Origin: Bacillota bacterium
GTDB taxonomy: Bacteria > Bacillota > Clostridia > Acetivibrionales > DSM-1351
Direction: 5' to 3'
DNA: 64,000 nt
Assembly: GCA_023392075.1 (NCBI GenBank)
Contig: JAEVZU010000213.1
Span: 1 to 64,000 of the forward strand
Shown here: positions 43,692 through 50,944 of the stretch, piece by piece
Numbering within the stretch: the first letter of the stretch is position 1
Layout: each line of letters begins with the position of its first letter
Notes under the pieces: generated by a model
The model's input: only the letters and a program-made list of their open reading frames with translations
Database searches by the model: none
What the model was told of the DNA's origin: nothing
Translations under genes and position numbers: made by a program

Positions 43692-44594
43692 TCAACCTCC
43701 AATTTTTACACAAAATCCATTATTCTTAAAAACGCCGGCTATTTTCTGCATTTCCTTTGTATCTGGTGCTGCTAATCCGTTAAGTTTATAGTCAAGGCCC
43801 AGTTTATCATACTTATATATCCCAATATCATGATAAGGAAGGAGTTCAACATCTCTAACCGAAGTAGCTTTTAAAAACAGCATGCTCTTTTCAATATTCT
43901 CTTCATCATCATTAACACCGGGTATAACAGGTATTCTTACACAAATATTGCCGTGAACCTCTGAAAGCTGCTCCAGATTCTGCAATATCATTTTGTTGGA
44001 GACTCCGGTAAACTTGATATGCTTTTCTTCATCAATTAATTTAAGATCAAACAGGAACAGGTCGGTGTACATACTGATGCTGTTCATTCTGTCCCAGGCC
44101 GTATAGCCGGAGGTTTCAATGGCGGTATGAATGCCTTTCCTTTTACAGAGTTTCATAAGCTCATACAGAAATTCATACTGCATGAACGGCTCTCCTCCGG
44201 TAAAGGTCACACCTCCGCCCGACTCATCGTAAAATATCAAATCTTTTTCAATTACTTCCATAACCGCTGAAACAGTCATTTTTCTGCCAATGGATTCCAG
44301 TGCATTATCCGGACAAACCTCTATACAATCGCAGCATCCGGTACATATATCCTGTTGCCGCACAAGGACCTTGCCTTCCATGGTAACAGCCTTATTTACG
44401 CATGTTTCCATACATCTGCCGCAGTGTAAACACTTGTCTTCATGATAAACAATGACTCCTGAAGGCTCCTGGCCTTCAGGATTATGACACCACCAGCAGT
44501 TCAACGGGCATCCTTTCAGAAAAACAGCTGTACGGATGCCTGGACCGTCATGTATGGAATACTTTTGAATTTTAAAAACAATACCGGTCTCCAT
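43692..44594 (-). CDS. hypE: HypD-activating radical SAM enzyme
   Basis: 300-aa glycyl radical activating enzyme. The radical SAM cluster motif CxxxCxxC is GCPLNCWWCHNPEG (residues ~29-42), followed by two ferredoxin-type clusters (CLHCGRCMETC; CTGCCDCIEVCPDNALE) and the GGEP motif (GGVTFTGGEPFMQYEF). It installs the radical on HypD Gly761 using SAM. It begins directly after the P5C dehydrogenase stop and ends 4 nt before the chosen hypD start, so the three are one transcript. Confidence 0.95.
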   Translation of the reverse strand: METGIVFKIQKYSIHDGPGIRTAVFLKGCPLNCWWCHNPEGQEPSGVIVYHEDKCLHCGRCMETCVNKAVTMEGKVLVRQQDICTGCCDCIEVCPDNALESIGRKMTVSAVMEVIEKDLIFYDESGGGVTFTGGEPFMQYEFLYELMKLCKRKGIHTAIETSGYTAWDRMNSISMYTDLFLFDLKLIDEEKHIKFTGVSNKMILQNLEQLSEVHGNICVRIPVIPGVNDDEENIEKSMLFLKATSVRDVELLPYHDIGIYKYDKLGLDYKLNGLAAPDTKEMQKIAGVFKNNGFCVKIGG

Positions 44595-46142
44595 TTATAA
44601 TTTCTCAGTCACTGACTTGGCCTGCATGAACAATGTAAGATAATCCGTCCCTCCGCCTTTTGAGTCGGTACCTGACATGTTAAAGCCTCCGAAGGGCTGT
44701 ACGCCCACAAGTGCGCCGGTACACTTCCTGTTTAAATAAAGATTTCCAACATGGAATTCACGTCTTGCCTTTTCAAGTTTGCTTCTGTTTCTACTGTATA
44801 CTGCACCCGTCAAACCATATTCCGTTCCGTTTGCAATATTTAAAGCGTCCTCATAATCCTCAGCTTTAATAACGGCCAGAACAGGTCCGAATATCTCCTC
44901 CTGCGCTATGGTATCGTCAGGTTTTATATCAATGATAATTGTGGGCTCTATGTAATATCCTTTTTCAGGTAAGGCATTTCCGCCAAGTATCAGCTTGCCC
45001 TCCTTCTTACCTTTTTCTATATAGGATAAGATATTTTTGTATGCCTTTTCATCTATTACCGGCCCCATATTGATTCCTGGAGTTCTTGCCGGCCCGACTG
45101 TCAGGGCTGCCGCTTTTTGCCTGACAAGTTCAACTACTTTATCATACGCATCTGCCACTATAATTGCTCTTGAGCATGCCGAACACTTCTGCCCCTGGAA
45201 ACCGAAGGCTGCAGCGACTATTCCTGCTGCGGCCTCATCAAGGTTGGCTTCGGAGTCAACAACAATCGCGTCCTTGCCGCCCATTTCAAGGGCAACTCTC
45301 TTTATCCATTTCTGTCCGGGTGTATGCTCGGCCGCCATACTGTTTATCCTTAAACCGACTTCTTTTGAGCCTGTAAAATTAATGAACCTTACCTGGGAAT
45401 GTTTAACGAGATAATCTCCTATCAAACCGCCTGAACCCGGGAGATAGTTAAGAACTCCGGCGGGCAGTCCCGCTTCTTCCCAAACTTCCATATACTTGGC
45501 TGCAATTATTGCAGTAGTGCTGGCAGGTTTCATAATAACCGAATTTCCTGAAACAATAGCTGCGGCAGTCATACCTGTTAAAATAGCAAGAGGGAAATTC
45601 CACGGTGAAATAACAACACCCACACCCAGAGGAATATATGTACATTCGTTGATTTCCCCCACTGTTGAATACACGTCCATACCCTTATCCAACAGCAGCA
45701 TTTGTCTGCCATAGTACTCTAAAAAATCAATTGCTTCTGCGGTATCTGCATCAGCCTCGGCAAAATTCTTACCTGATTCCTCTACAAGCCAGGCTGAAAA
45801 TTCCAGCTTACGTCTTCTTATAATTGCAGCTGCTTTGAAAAGATAACCGGCGCGTTCTCTGGCACTGACGTTTTTCCAGCTTTCAAAGGCCTTCAGTGCC
45901 GACTGAACTGCTTTTTCAGCCTGTTCAATACTTGCACTGGCGGTTGTTCCAATTACTTCTTCGTAATTTGACGGATTTAAAGACTTGATTACCGATTCGG
46001 AGTTGACTTTTTCGCCTCCTATAACAAGCGGATAATGTGTTCCCTTCCTGCTGTCAACCAGCTTTAACGCCTTCTGCATTGCAGCTGCATTCTCCGGTTT
46101 TGAAAAATCAATATACGTTTCGTTTTTGTACTCTGGTAACAT
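44595..46142 (-). CDS. L-glutamate gamma-semialdehyde (P5C) dehydrogenase
   Basis: 515-aa aldehyde dehydrogenase of the RocA/PruA type. NAD-binding and catalytic signals: VISPWNFPLAILTGM, NFTGSKEVGLRIN, catalytic Glu in VALEMGGKDAIVVD and catalytic Cys in GFQGQKCSACSRAI; the C-terminus has GVQPFGGFNMSGT. It oxidises the open-chain form of P5C to glutamate. Being first in the unit with hypE/hypD and upstream of glutamate mutase, it provides the link from hydroxyproline (or proline) to the methylaspartate pathway. Its start is supported by GAGGTG 6 nt upstream. Confidence 0.94.
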   Translation of the reverse strand: MLPEYKNETYIDFSKPENAAAMQKALKLVDSRKGTHYPLVIGGEKVNSESVIKSLNPSNYEEVIGTTASASIEQAEKAVQSALKAFESWKNVSARERAGYLFKAAAIIRRRKLEFSAWLVEESGKNFAEADADTAEAIDFLEYYGRQMLLLDKGMDVYSTVGEINECTYIPLGVGVVISPWNFPLAILTGMTAAAIVSGNSVIMKPASTTAIIAAKYMEVWEEAGLPAGVLNYLPGSGGLIGDYLVKHSQVRFINFTGSKEVGLRINSMAAEHTPGQKWIKRVALEMGGKDAIVVDSEANLDEAAAGIVAAAFGFQGQKCSACSRAIIVADAYDKVVELVRQKAAALTVGPARTPGINMGPVIDEKAYKNILSYIEKGKKEGKLILGGNALPEKGYYIEPTIIIDIKPDDTIAQEEIFGPVLAVIKAEDYEDALNIANGTEYGLTGAVYSRNRSKLEKARREFHVGNLYLNRKCTGALVGVQPFGGFNMSGTDSKGGGTDYLTLFMQAKSVTEKL

Positions 46143-46279
46143 AATTTCACCTCTATGAATTTATAATTTGTTTGAACTTAAATTAAATCAGAGAATAACT
46201 CACATGCACCACCTGTCCTAATGCTCTATTCAACTTAACTGCCAGGTGCCTTTAAATTACAGTCCGAATTTAAGTAAGT

Positions 46280-46335
46280 AGTGTTAAATTTACTATTACT
46301 AAAATTGATTTTAGCATAACAAGATAACAAGTCAA
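46280..46335 (-). promoter_or_regulatory. promoter and shared operator of the hyp/glutamate mutase operon
   Basis: Minus-strand TTGACT (46330-46335), 16 nt, TAAAAT (46308-46313). Four bases past the -10 lies the same 24-bp element as at proC (46280-46303; plus strand AGTGTTAAATTTA, CT, ATTACTAAA; 21 of 24 identical). Spacing, boxes and element position are the same at both promoters. The rest of 46143-46437 shows no gene. Confidence 0.75.
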
Positions 46336-46437
46336 TACATTACAAAAATGTTCCACTAATTCTACGTTTTTTACACTGTTGTTTTGGATGAAACTTGATA
46401 ATATAGAAGCATACAATGCCAAGGAGGTATTTATTTA

Positions 46438-47370
46438 ATGGTTGAAACAATTCTTGAGTATCTTCAAAAGAAGGGATATCCTGCCCGCATATTATCAGTA
46501 AAGCATTTGAAAGAGTTGCATGAAGAAATAGAAAAACTCAATGAAGCCGGATATCTGGACCCAGGCATGTATAAATTATTTAATGATTTTCACAATTTCA
46601 ATTTACCTGAATCTCCAAATCCTGCAAGATCAATTTTTATAGTTGCTTCCTCCAGCCCCGTGGTAAAAATTATTTTCAACTATAACGGAGCAAAATTCCC
46701 GGCATTAATACCGCCCACATACACAGAATACTTTAAAAAACCGGAAGAAATTAAGCAGTGCTTAAATGAAATACTTGAAAGCTACGGATATTATGCCGTC
46801 AGGGTTACAAGACTGCCGGAAAAGCTCATTGCTGTCCGAAGCGGCCTGGCAGAATACGGTGCAAACAACATCACATATATCCCGGAATTCGGGAGCTTTT
46901 TTCTTTTGTCCGCTTTTTATTCCAATCTGCCCTGTACCGATGCAGATGAAAACTGGAATGAGCTCCGGGTTATGGATATATGTAATAGCTGTCATACTTG
47001 TATAACCAAATGTCCGACAGCTGCCATTACTGAAGAACGGTTTCTTGTTAAAGCCGAACGCTGTCTGACCTATCACAATGAATTTAAAGGTACACCGGAT
47101 TTTCCTGGTTGGATTGCACCTGAATCTCATAATTGTCTGGTGGGCTGCCTCAGATGCCAGCTGCCATGTCCTTTGAACAGAGGTCAGCTGGAAAATATTG
47201 AAGAGCTTGCAGAAATAGACGAAAACGAGACTTCATTAATACTTGAAAACAGGAATTTTGAGGAACTTCCTCCATCTCTGGCAGCAAAACTTGAGGATTT
47301 GAATATATCCATGTATTATCATCATCTCTCGAGTAACCTGAAAGCTCTTATATATCAAAAATACAGCTGA
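46438..47370 (+). CDS. QueG/RdhA-like double [4Fe-4S] protein
   Basis: 310-aa iron-sulfur protein related to epoxyqueuosine reductase. An N-terminal region contains AVRSGLAEYGANNITYIPEF, similar to the corrinoid-contact segment of QueG, and two clusters follow: CNSCHTCITKCPTAAI and CLVGCLRCQLPCPLN. It is shorter than QueG and divergent, so a distinct reductase function is likely. It is transcribed away from the P5C dehydrogenase operon; AAGGAGG precedes ATG. It lies between two parts of the catabolic island but its link to them is unproven. Confidence 0.7.
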   Translation: MVETILEYLQKKGYPARILSVKHLKELHEEIEKLNEAGYLDPGMYKLFNDFHNFNLPESPNPARSIFIVASSSPVVKIIFNYNGAKFPALIPPTYTEYFKKPEEIKQCLNEILESYGYYAVRVTRLPEKLIAVRSGLAEYGANNITYIPEFGSFFLLSAFYSNLPCTDADENWNELRVMDICNSCHTCITKCPTAAITEERFLVKAERCLTYHNEFKGTPDFPGWIAPESHNCLVGCLRCQLPCPLNRGQLENIEELAEIDENETSLILENRNFEELPPSLAAKLEDLNISMYYHHLSSNLKALIYQKYS

Positions 47371-47391
47371 GCAAAACGCTCAGCTGTTTCT
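47363..47391. terminator. bidirectional terminator
   Basis: Perfect 10-bp stem ACAGCTGAGC / GCTCAGCTGT with a 5-nt loop. The left arm contains the stop codon of the QueG-like gene. T-rich sequence lies on both sides, so it can also serve the convergent fumarase operon. Confidence 0.75.
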
Positions 47392-47423
47392 ATATACTTA
47401 CTATAATTTCATACACCATAATC

Positions 47424-47978
47424 CTATACCAGTGTTCTGTATTTATTTCTGCCTGTTTCATAAAGATTATTCCGGCAGCTGTCTATAACAACCACTGCCG
47501 GGAACTCTGCTACAGTAAGTTTTCTCAATGCCTCCGGTCCCAGCTCGGGGAATGCTATTATTTCTTCGCTTTTTATGGTTTTCGAAATAAGTGCGGCCGC
47601 CCCGCCTATGGCGCCGAAGTAAACAGCCCCGTACCTTACCATTGCCTCTACCACTTCCCTGCTTCTCAGCCCCTTTCCTATCATCCCTGAAAGACCCAGC
47701 TCTATAAGCCTCGGAGCATATGCATCCATGCGGCCGCTGGTAGTGGGGCCTGCCGGGCCCATCACCTGTCCGGGGCGGGCAGGACAGGGGCCAACGTAAT
47801 ATATGATCTGATTTCTTACGTCAAAAGGCAAATCAATACCTTCCTGCAGCATTTTTATCAGGCACTTGTGCGCTGCATCTCTGGCAGTGTAAATTGTGCC
47901 GCTTATCTTTACCATATCTCCCGCTTTTAAATTTGCAACTGCTTCCTTTGTTAATGGAGTTTCAATACTGTAATTCAT
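47424..47978 (-). CDS. class I fumarase/tartrate dehydratase-type hydro-lyase, beta subunit
   Basis: 184-aa beta subunit corresponding to the C-terminal part of class I fumarases. Signals include YVGPCPARPGQVMGPAGPTTSGRMD and GLSGMIGKGLRSREVVEAM. It pairs with the alpha subunit 38 nt upstream to form a [4Fe-4S] hydro-lyase. Family members act on fumarate, tartrate or mesaconate; location beside the methylaspartate pathway makes mesaconate hydration to citramalate plausible. A terminator follows. Confidence 0.9.
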   Translation of the reverse strand: MNYSIETPLTKEAVANLKAGDMVKISGTIYTARDAAHKCLIKMLQEGIDLPFDVRNQIIYYVGPCPARPGQVMGPAGPTTSGRMDAYAPRLIELGLSGMIGKGLRSREVVEAMVRYGAVYFGAIGGAAALISKTIKSEEIIAFPELGPEALRKLTVAEFPAVVVIDSCRNNLYETGRNKYRTLV

Positions 47979-48016
47979 AAAAAATCCTCCGAATCTGATA
48001 ATGTGTTGTAATTTTA

Positions 48017-48859
48017 TTAAATCCTGGCTTCCATATGCCTTGTTGCGTGACAGCTCAGATTTACCGCAACTGGCAATCCGGCTATGTGTGTGGCAAAAAC
48101 CTCTATATTTACTGCAAGCGCGGTAGTACTTCCACCCAGCCCTGCAGGACCTATTCCCGATTTGTTTATCTTTTCCAGCATTTCTTCCTCCAGCTTTCTG
48201 ATATGTTCAGTTCCGCTTCTTAAATCTATTGGTCTGAGAAGAGCTTTTTTAGCGAGAATGGATGCTTTTTCCATAGTACCCCCCATACCTACACCTACGA
48301 TAACGGGCGGACAGGGATTGGGGCCGGCACTGTCCACGGTATCAAGTATAAATTTCTTAACTCCTTCAATGCCGTCAGAGGGTTTAAGCATTTTAAGGGC
48401 ACTCATATTTTCGCTTCCGAACCCCTTTGGCGCTACTGTCAATTTTAAATTATCCCCCTCTACAATATTGTAATGGATAATTGCAGGCGTATTGTCTCCG
48501 GTGTTTACTCTGGTAAGCGGATCTCCAACCACTGATTTTCTGAGAAAACCGTTTTTATAGCCCTGCCTGACGCCTTCGTTGATGGCCCCTGCCAAGCTGC
48601 CTCCGGCTATGTATACTTCCTGCCCTATATCCACAAATACCACTGCCATACCTGTATCCTGACATATTGCCATCCTTTCGTTTTTTGCTATCCGGGCATT
48701 TTCCACCAGCTGCTCCAGTATGCTTTTACCCAATTCCGACCTTTCGTCTTCAACGGCATTTTTTAATGCACCTTCTATGTCGGAGTTGAGATAGTAATTT
48801 GAATCTATACACAGTTTCTCGACAACCTCTGTAATTTCTTCTGTTTTTATAGTCTTCAT
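48017..48859 (-). CDS. class I fumarase/tartrate dehydratase-type hydro-lyase, alpha subunit
   Basis: 280-aa alpha subunit. Cluster cysteines lie in MAICQDTGMAVVFVD, GPNPCPPVIVGVGMGG and AVNLSCHATRH, the three ligands expected for the catalytic [4Fe-4S] cluster. GIGPAGLGGSTTALAVNIE is also typical. ATG 48859 has GGAGG 5 nt upstream; a longer start is unsupported. Its promoter region (48882-48927) holds a dyad related to the half-site of the hyp-island operator. Substrate cannot be told from sequence: fumarase or mesaconase. Confidence 0.9.
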   Translation of the reverse strand: MKTIKTEEITEVVEKLCIDSNYYLNSDIEGALKNAVEDERSELGKSILEQLVENARIAKNERMAICQDTGMAVVFVDIGQEVYIAGGSLAGAINEGVRQGYKNGFLRKSVVGDPLTRVNTGDNTPAIIHYNIVEGDNLKLTVAPKGFGSENMSALKMLKPSDGIEGVKKFILDTVDSAGPNPCPPVIVGVGMGGTMEKASILAKKALLRPIDLRSGTEHIRKLEEEMLEKINKSGIGPAGLGGSTTALAVNIEVFATHIAGLPVAVNLSCHATRHMEARI

Positions 48860-48881
48860 TATAACCTCCATTAAAAACATA

Positions 48882-48927
48882 ATTTTACTAATACTTAAAT
48901 ATTATTATATATTACTAAAATTATCAA
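48882..48927 (-). promoter_or_regulatory. fumarase operon promoter flanked by an inverted repeat
   Basis: Minus-strand TTGATA (48922-48927), 17 nt, TAATAT (48899-48904). Arms ATTTTACTAATA (48882-48893) and TATTACTAAAAT (48910-48921) are complementary except for one position and bracket the -10. The right arm contains ATTACTAAA, as in the operators at 33041 and 46280. Confidence 0.55.
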
Positions 48928-48963
48928 GGAATTCGAGAGACTCCTCAGTGTCTTTTTACATAA

Positions 48964-49005
48964 AAAATCCACTACACACTTATTGGAGTGTTAGTAGTGG
49001 ATTTT
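48964..49005 (-). terminator. terminator downstream of the EamA transporter gene
   Basis: Stem AAAATCCACTA.CAC / GTG.TAGTAGTGGATTTT with a small loop; A-run and T-run flank it. Confidence 0.8.
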
Positions 49006-49053
49006 AAACTTTATATTATTTATTTCAGGTTGCCGGTTCCGGCCATAAATTTA

Positions 49054-49926
49054 TTAAACGTTGGACGTTCTCTTTATATCTTTAATAAAGGACAGTTTTG
49101 TTTCTGAAATTAAAACCGCAACAAATATGAAAATGAAACCTGTTATAAGTCTTAAGGTCAACTCTTCACCGGTAAATACAACCGAGAAGAGAACTCCGAA
49201 AACCGACTCAAGACTCAGAATTATTGCTGCTGCCGAAGGGTGGGTCCACTTCTGGCCTATATTCTGAAACAGCAATGCCACTGCAGTGGCAAATATTGCC
49301 AGATAAAGCAGCCCAATAATATTATTCGTTTCCCATGAGACTGGAAATTTTTCAAAAGTCAGTCCCATACACCAGGAGAACAGGGCTGCAAAGCTAAATT
49401 GCAATATGGTCAGGATTATGGGGTCCTTTCCCTTTCCAAGCTTTGCAACTGCCACCAGATGTCCTGCGTACAGTAAGCCTCCCAGCAGGGTAAATGCATC
49501 TCCATAACCGATGGTAAAATCGCCCTTCAGAGACACCAGTCCGATACCCGAAATACAGACAAATGCAGCAATGAAATTAAATATATCTGGTTTTGACCTG
49601 TCCACTATCCAGAATAAAAAAGGCACAATTACACAATAAATCGCCGTCAGAAATGCATTCTTGCCCGGAGTGGTTTCAGTAATTCCAATAGTTTGCGTGC
49701 TGTAGCCCAAAAACAGAAAAAGACCTATTACACCGCCTTTCCAAACATAGTCCATATTTATTTGTCTTAATTTTTTCCAGAATATTATGCTTAACAGGAT
49801 GCTTGCTATTGTAAATCTGAAGGCAAGCAGTATGTATGGAGGAAAAACATCAACAGTATCTTTCATAATAAAAAAGGAACTTCCCCATATAAAAGCGGCC
49901 ATAAACAGTGCCAGTTTGGGAAGCAC
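49054..49926 (-). CDS. EamA/DMT-family transporter
   Basis: About 290-aa membrane protein with ten predicted helices in two EamA repeats. The first repeat begins LALFMAAFIWGSSFFIMKD and the second starts near residue 145 (YGDAFTLLGGLLYAGHLVAV). DMT transporters move small metabolites, often amino acids, out of or into the cell; the substrate is unknown. The start is uncertain: a GTG is used here, but the nearest purine-rich site (AAAGGA) is about 15 nt upstream. Its own terminator follows. Confidence 0.85.
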   Translation of the reverse strand: MLPKLALFMAAFIWGSSFFIMKDTVDVFPPYILLAFRFTIASILLSIIFWKKLRQINMDYVWKGGVIGLFLFLGYSTQTIGITETTPGKNAFLTAIYCVIVPFLFWIVDRSKPDIFNFIAAFVCISGIGLVSLKGDFTIGYGDAFTLLGGLLYAGHLVAVAKLGKGKDPIILTILQFSFAALFSWCMGLTFEKFPVSWETNNIIGLLYLAIFATAVALLFQNIGQKWTHPSAAAIILSLESVFGVLFSVVFTGEELTLRLITGFIFIFVAVLISETKLSFIKDIKRTSNV

Positions 49927-50056
49927 TTTTTTAGAATATAATCCTTTAATTTTCGATCAATCCTTTCATAATTTATAAAATGTATTGGTACAGTTTTTTA
50001 TTTTATCACTAAATGTAAGTCTTGAGAACTATTTACCCTCATTACCCTCAACTTTT

Positions 50057-50158
50057 CTACAAATCTGCAAGTTCATAATAATCATAAACAGACTCTTCTT
50101 TAAATCCGCAGGATTTATAAAGATTAAGCGCACTTTCATTAGTCAAAACAACTTCAAG
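50057..50158 (-). pseudogene. C-terminal fragment of a GNAT acetyltransferase gene
   Basis: 33 codons to a TAG read LEVVLTNESALNLYKSCG then FKEESVYDYYELADL, which is the typical C-terminal motif B of GNAT acetyltransferases. A stop codon lies directly upstream in frame and no start is present, so only a remnant is left. It is part of the gene-free stretch 49927-50396, which also contains a hairpin and a MITE-like repeat. Confidence 0.7.
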
Positions 50159-50204
50159 TTAATAAGTACTCTTAAAGCCTCAGATATAATATTACAACAC
50201 AATA

Positions 50205-50238
50205 TAAAAAGTGTATACCGTTTTGTCAGGTATACACT
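50205..50238 (-). terminator. hairpin, probable displaced terminator
   Basis: Perfect 10-bp stem AGTGTATACC / GGTATACACT with a 9-nt loop, followed on the minus strand by TTTTATATT. It would suit the membrane-protein gene at 50397 but is now separated from it by the family C repeat. Confidence 0.55.
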
Positions 50239-50267
50239 CAAGTAAATTGCCAAATTATTTTCTAAAA

Positions 50268-50380
50268 TTGACAATGTACAATACGTTTTTGAGTGGTTAA
50301 TTTGCCTTGCCGCAAGCCAAATTATCTCCCTCAAAAATCACCGGCGTGAGGCGTGTTATACATTGTCAATAGAGGGTATA
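50268..50380. mobile_element. MITE-like repeat, family C, copy 2
   Basis: About 113 bp. Begins TTGACAATGTACAATACG and ends CATTGTCAATAGAGGGTA; these ends are partly complementary. It contains ~38 internal bases absent from the copy at 36905-36989, while the outer part of its left end is missing. No ORF. Confidence 0.7.
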
Positions 50381-50396
50381 AAAGTTTTTAACCAAA

Positions 50397-50876
50397 CTAC
50401 ATTTGCATCATGAATAATGACGGGTCTATCATACCGAATATCATAGCTATATGTGCTACAACAAGGAATATACCGACAAAGGTTGCATGCAGCTTCAGTT
50501 TTGCCAATTCTGTTCTTTTCCTTCCGATTATGCCCATATCCAGCAAGGCCATCCCAAGAAGAGGCACTATCCCCGAAAGATAGAAACCAACGGCAACAAC
50601 ATCTGCAAAGCCTCTCCACTCACCGCTCATGGTTAATGGTATGACGGCATTAATGAACAAATAAATAAATACTCCTGTAAAATATAGTCCTACAATTATA
50701 CTTGCAACCTTGTTAAGCTTTCTTAAACCACCTGTTAAATTTCTTGTAAACAGTATTGCCAGTTCGGTTACGGCTATAGTCTCTGCCAGTATAACCGGAA
50801 CAGCCATGAACAAAATCAGATTCCAGGGCTGATTGGTAGCTAACAGCTCCATGTAATGCGTCATCATGTTTTCCAT
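50397..50876 (-). CDS. conserved four-helix membrane protein (DUF6803-like)
   Basis: 159-aa integral membrane protein with about four helices: LILFMAVPVILAETIAV, VASIIVGLYFTGVFIYLFI, a helix near 88-108 and LHATFVGIFLVVAHIAMIF. His residues in helix 4 (HATFVGIFLVVAH) could bind haem or metal. It resembles a small family of uncharacterised membrane proteins (DUF6803, from memory). It is transcribed alone, upstream of the displaced hairpin terminator. No function can be assigned. Confidence 0.65.
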   Translation of the reverse strand: MENMMTHYMELLATNQPWNLILFMAVPVILAETIAVTELAILFTRNLTGGLRKLNKVASIIVGLYFTGVFIYLFINAVIPLTMSGEWRGFADVVAVGFYLSGIVPLLGMALLDMGIIGRKRTELAKLKLHATFVGIFLVVAHIAMIFGMIDPSLFMMQM

Positions 50877-50944
50877 AAGCTTATCTCCTTATTTTGCGTT
50901 TTCGCAGAATTTTTCAGACATTACTTATTTATAATACTAAAAAG

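Noticed and set aside
46143..46437. Cobalamin riboswitch upstream of the B12-dependent operon
   Set aside because: No B12-box-like core or long structured leader was found; the region is explained by the promoter/operator and AT-rich spacer.
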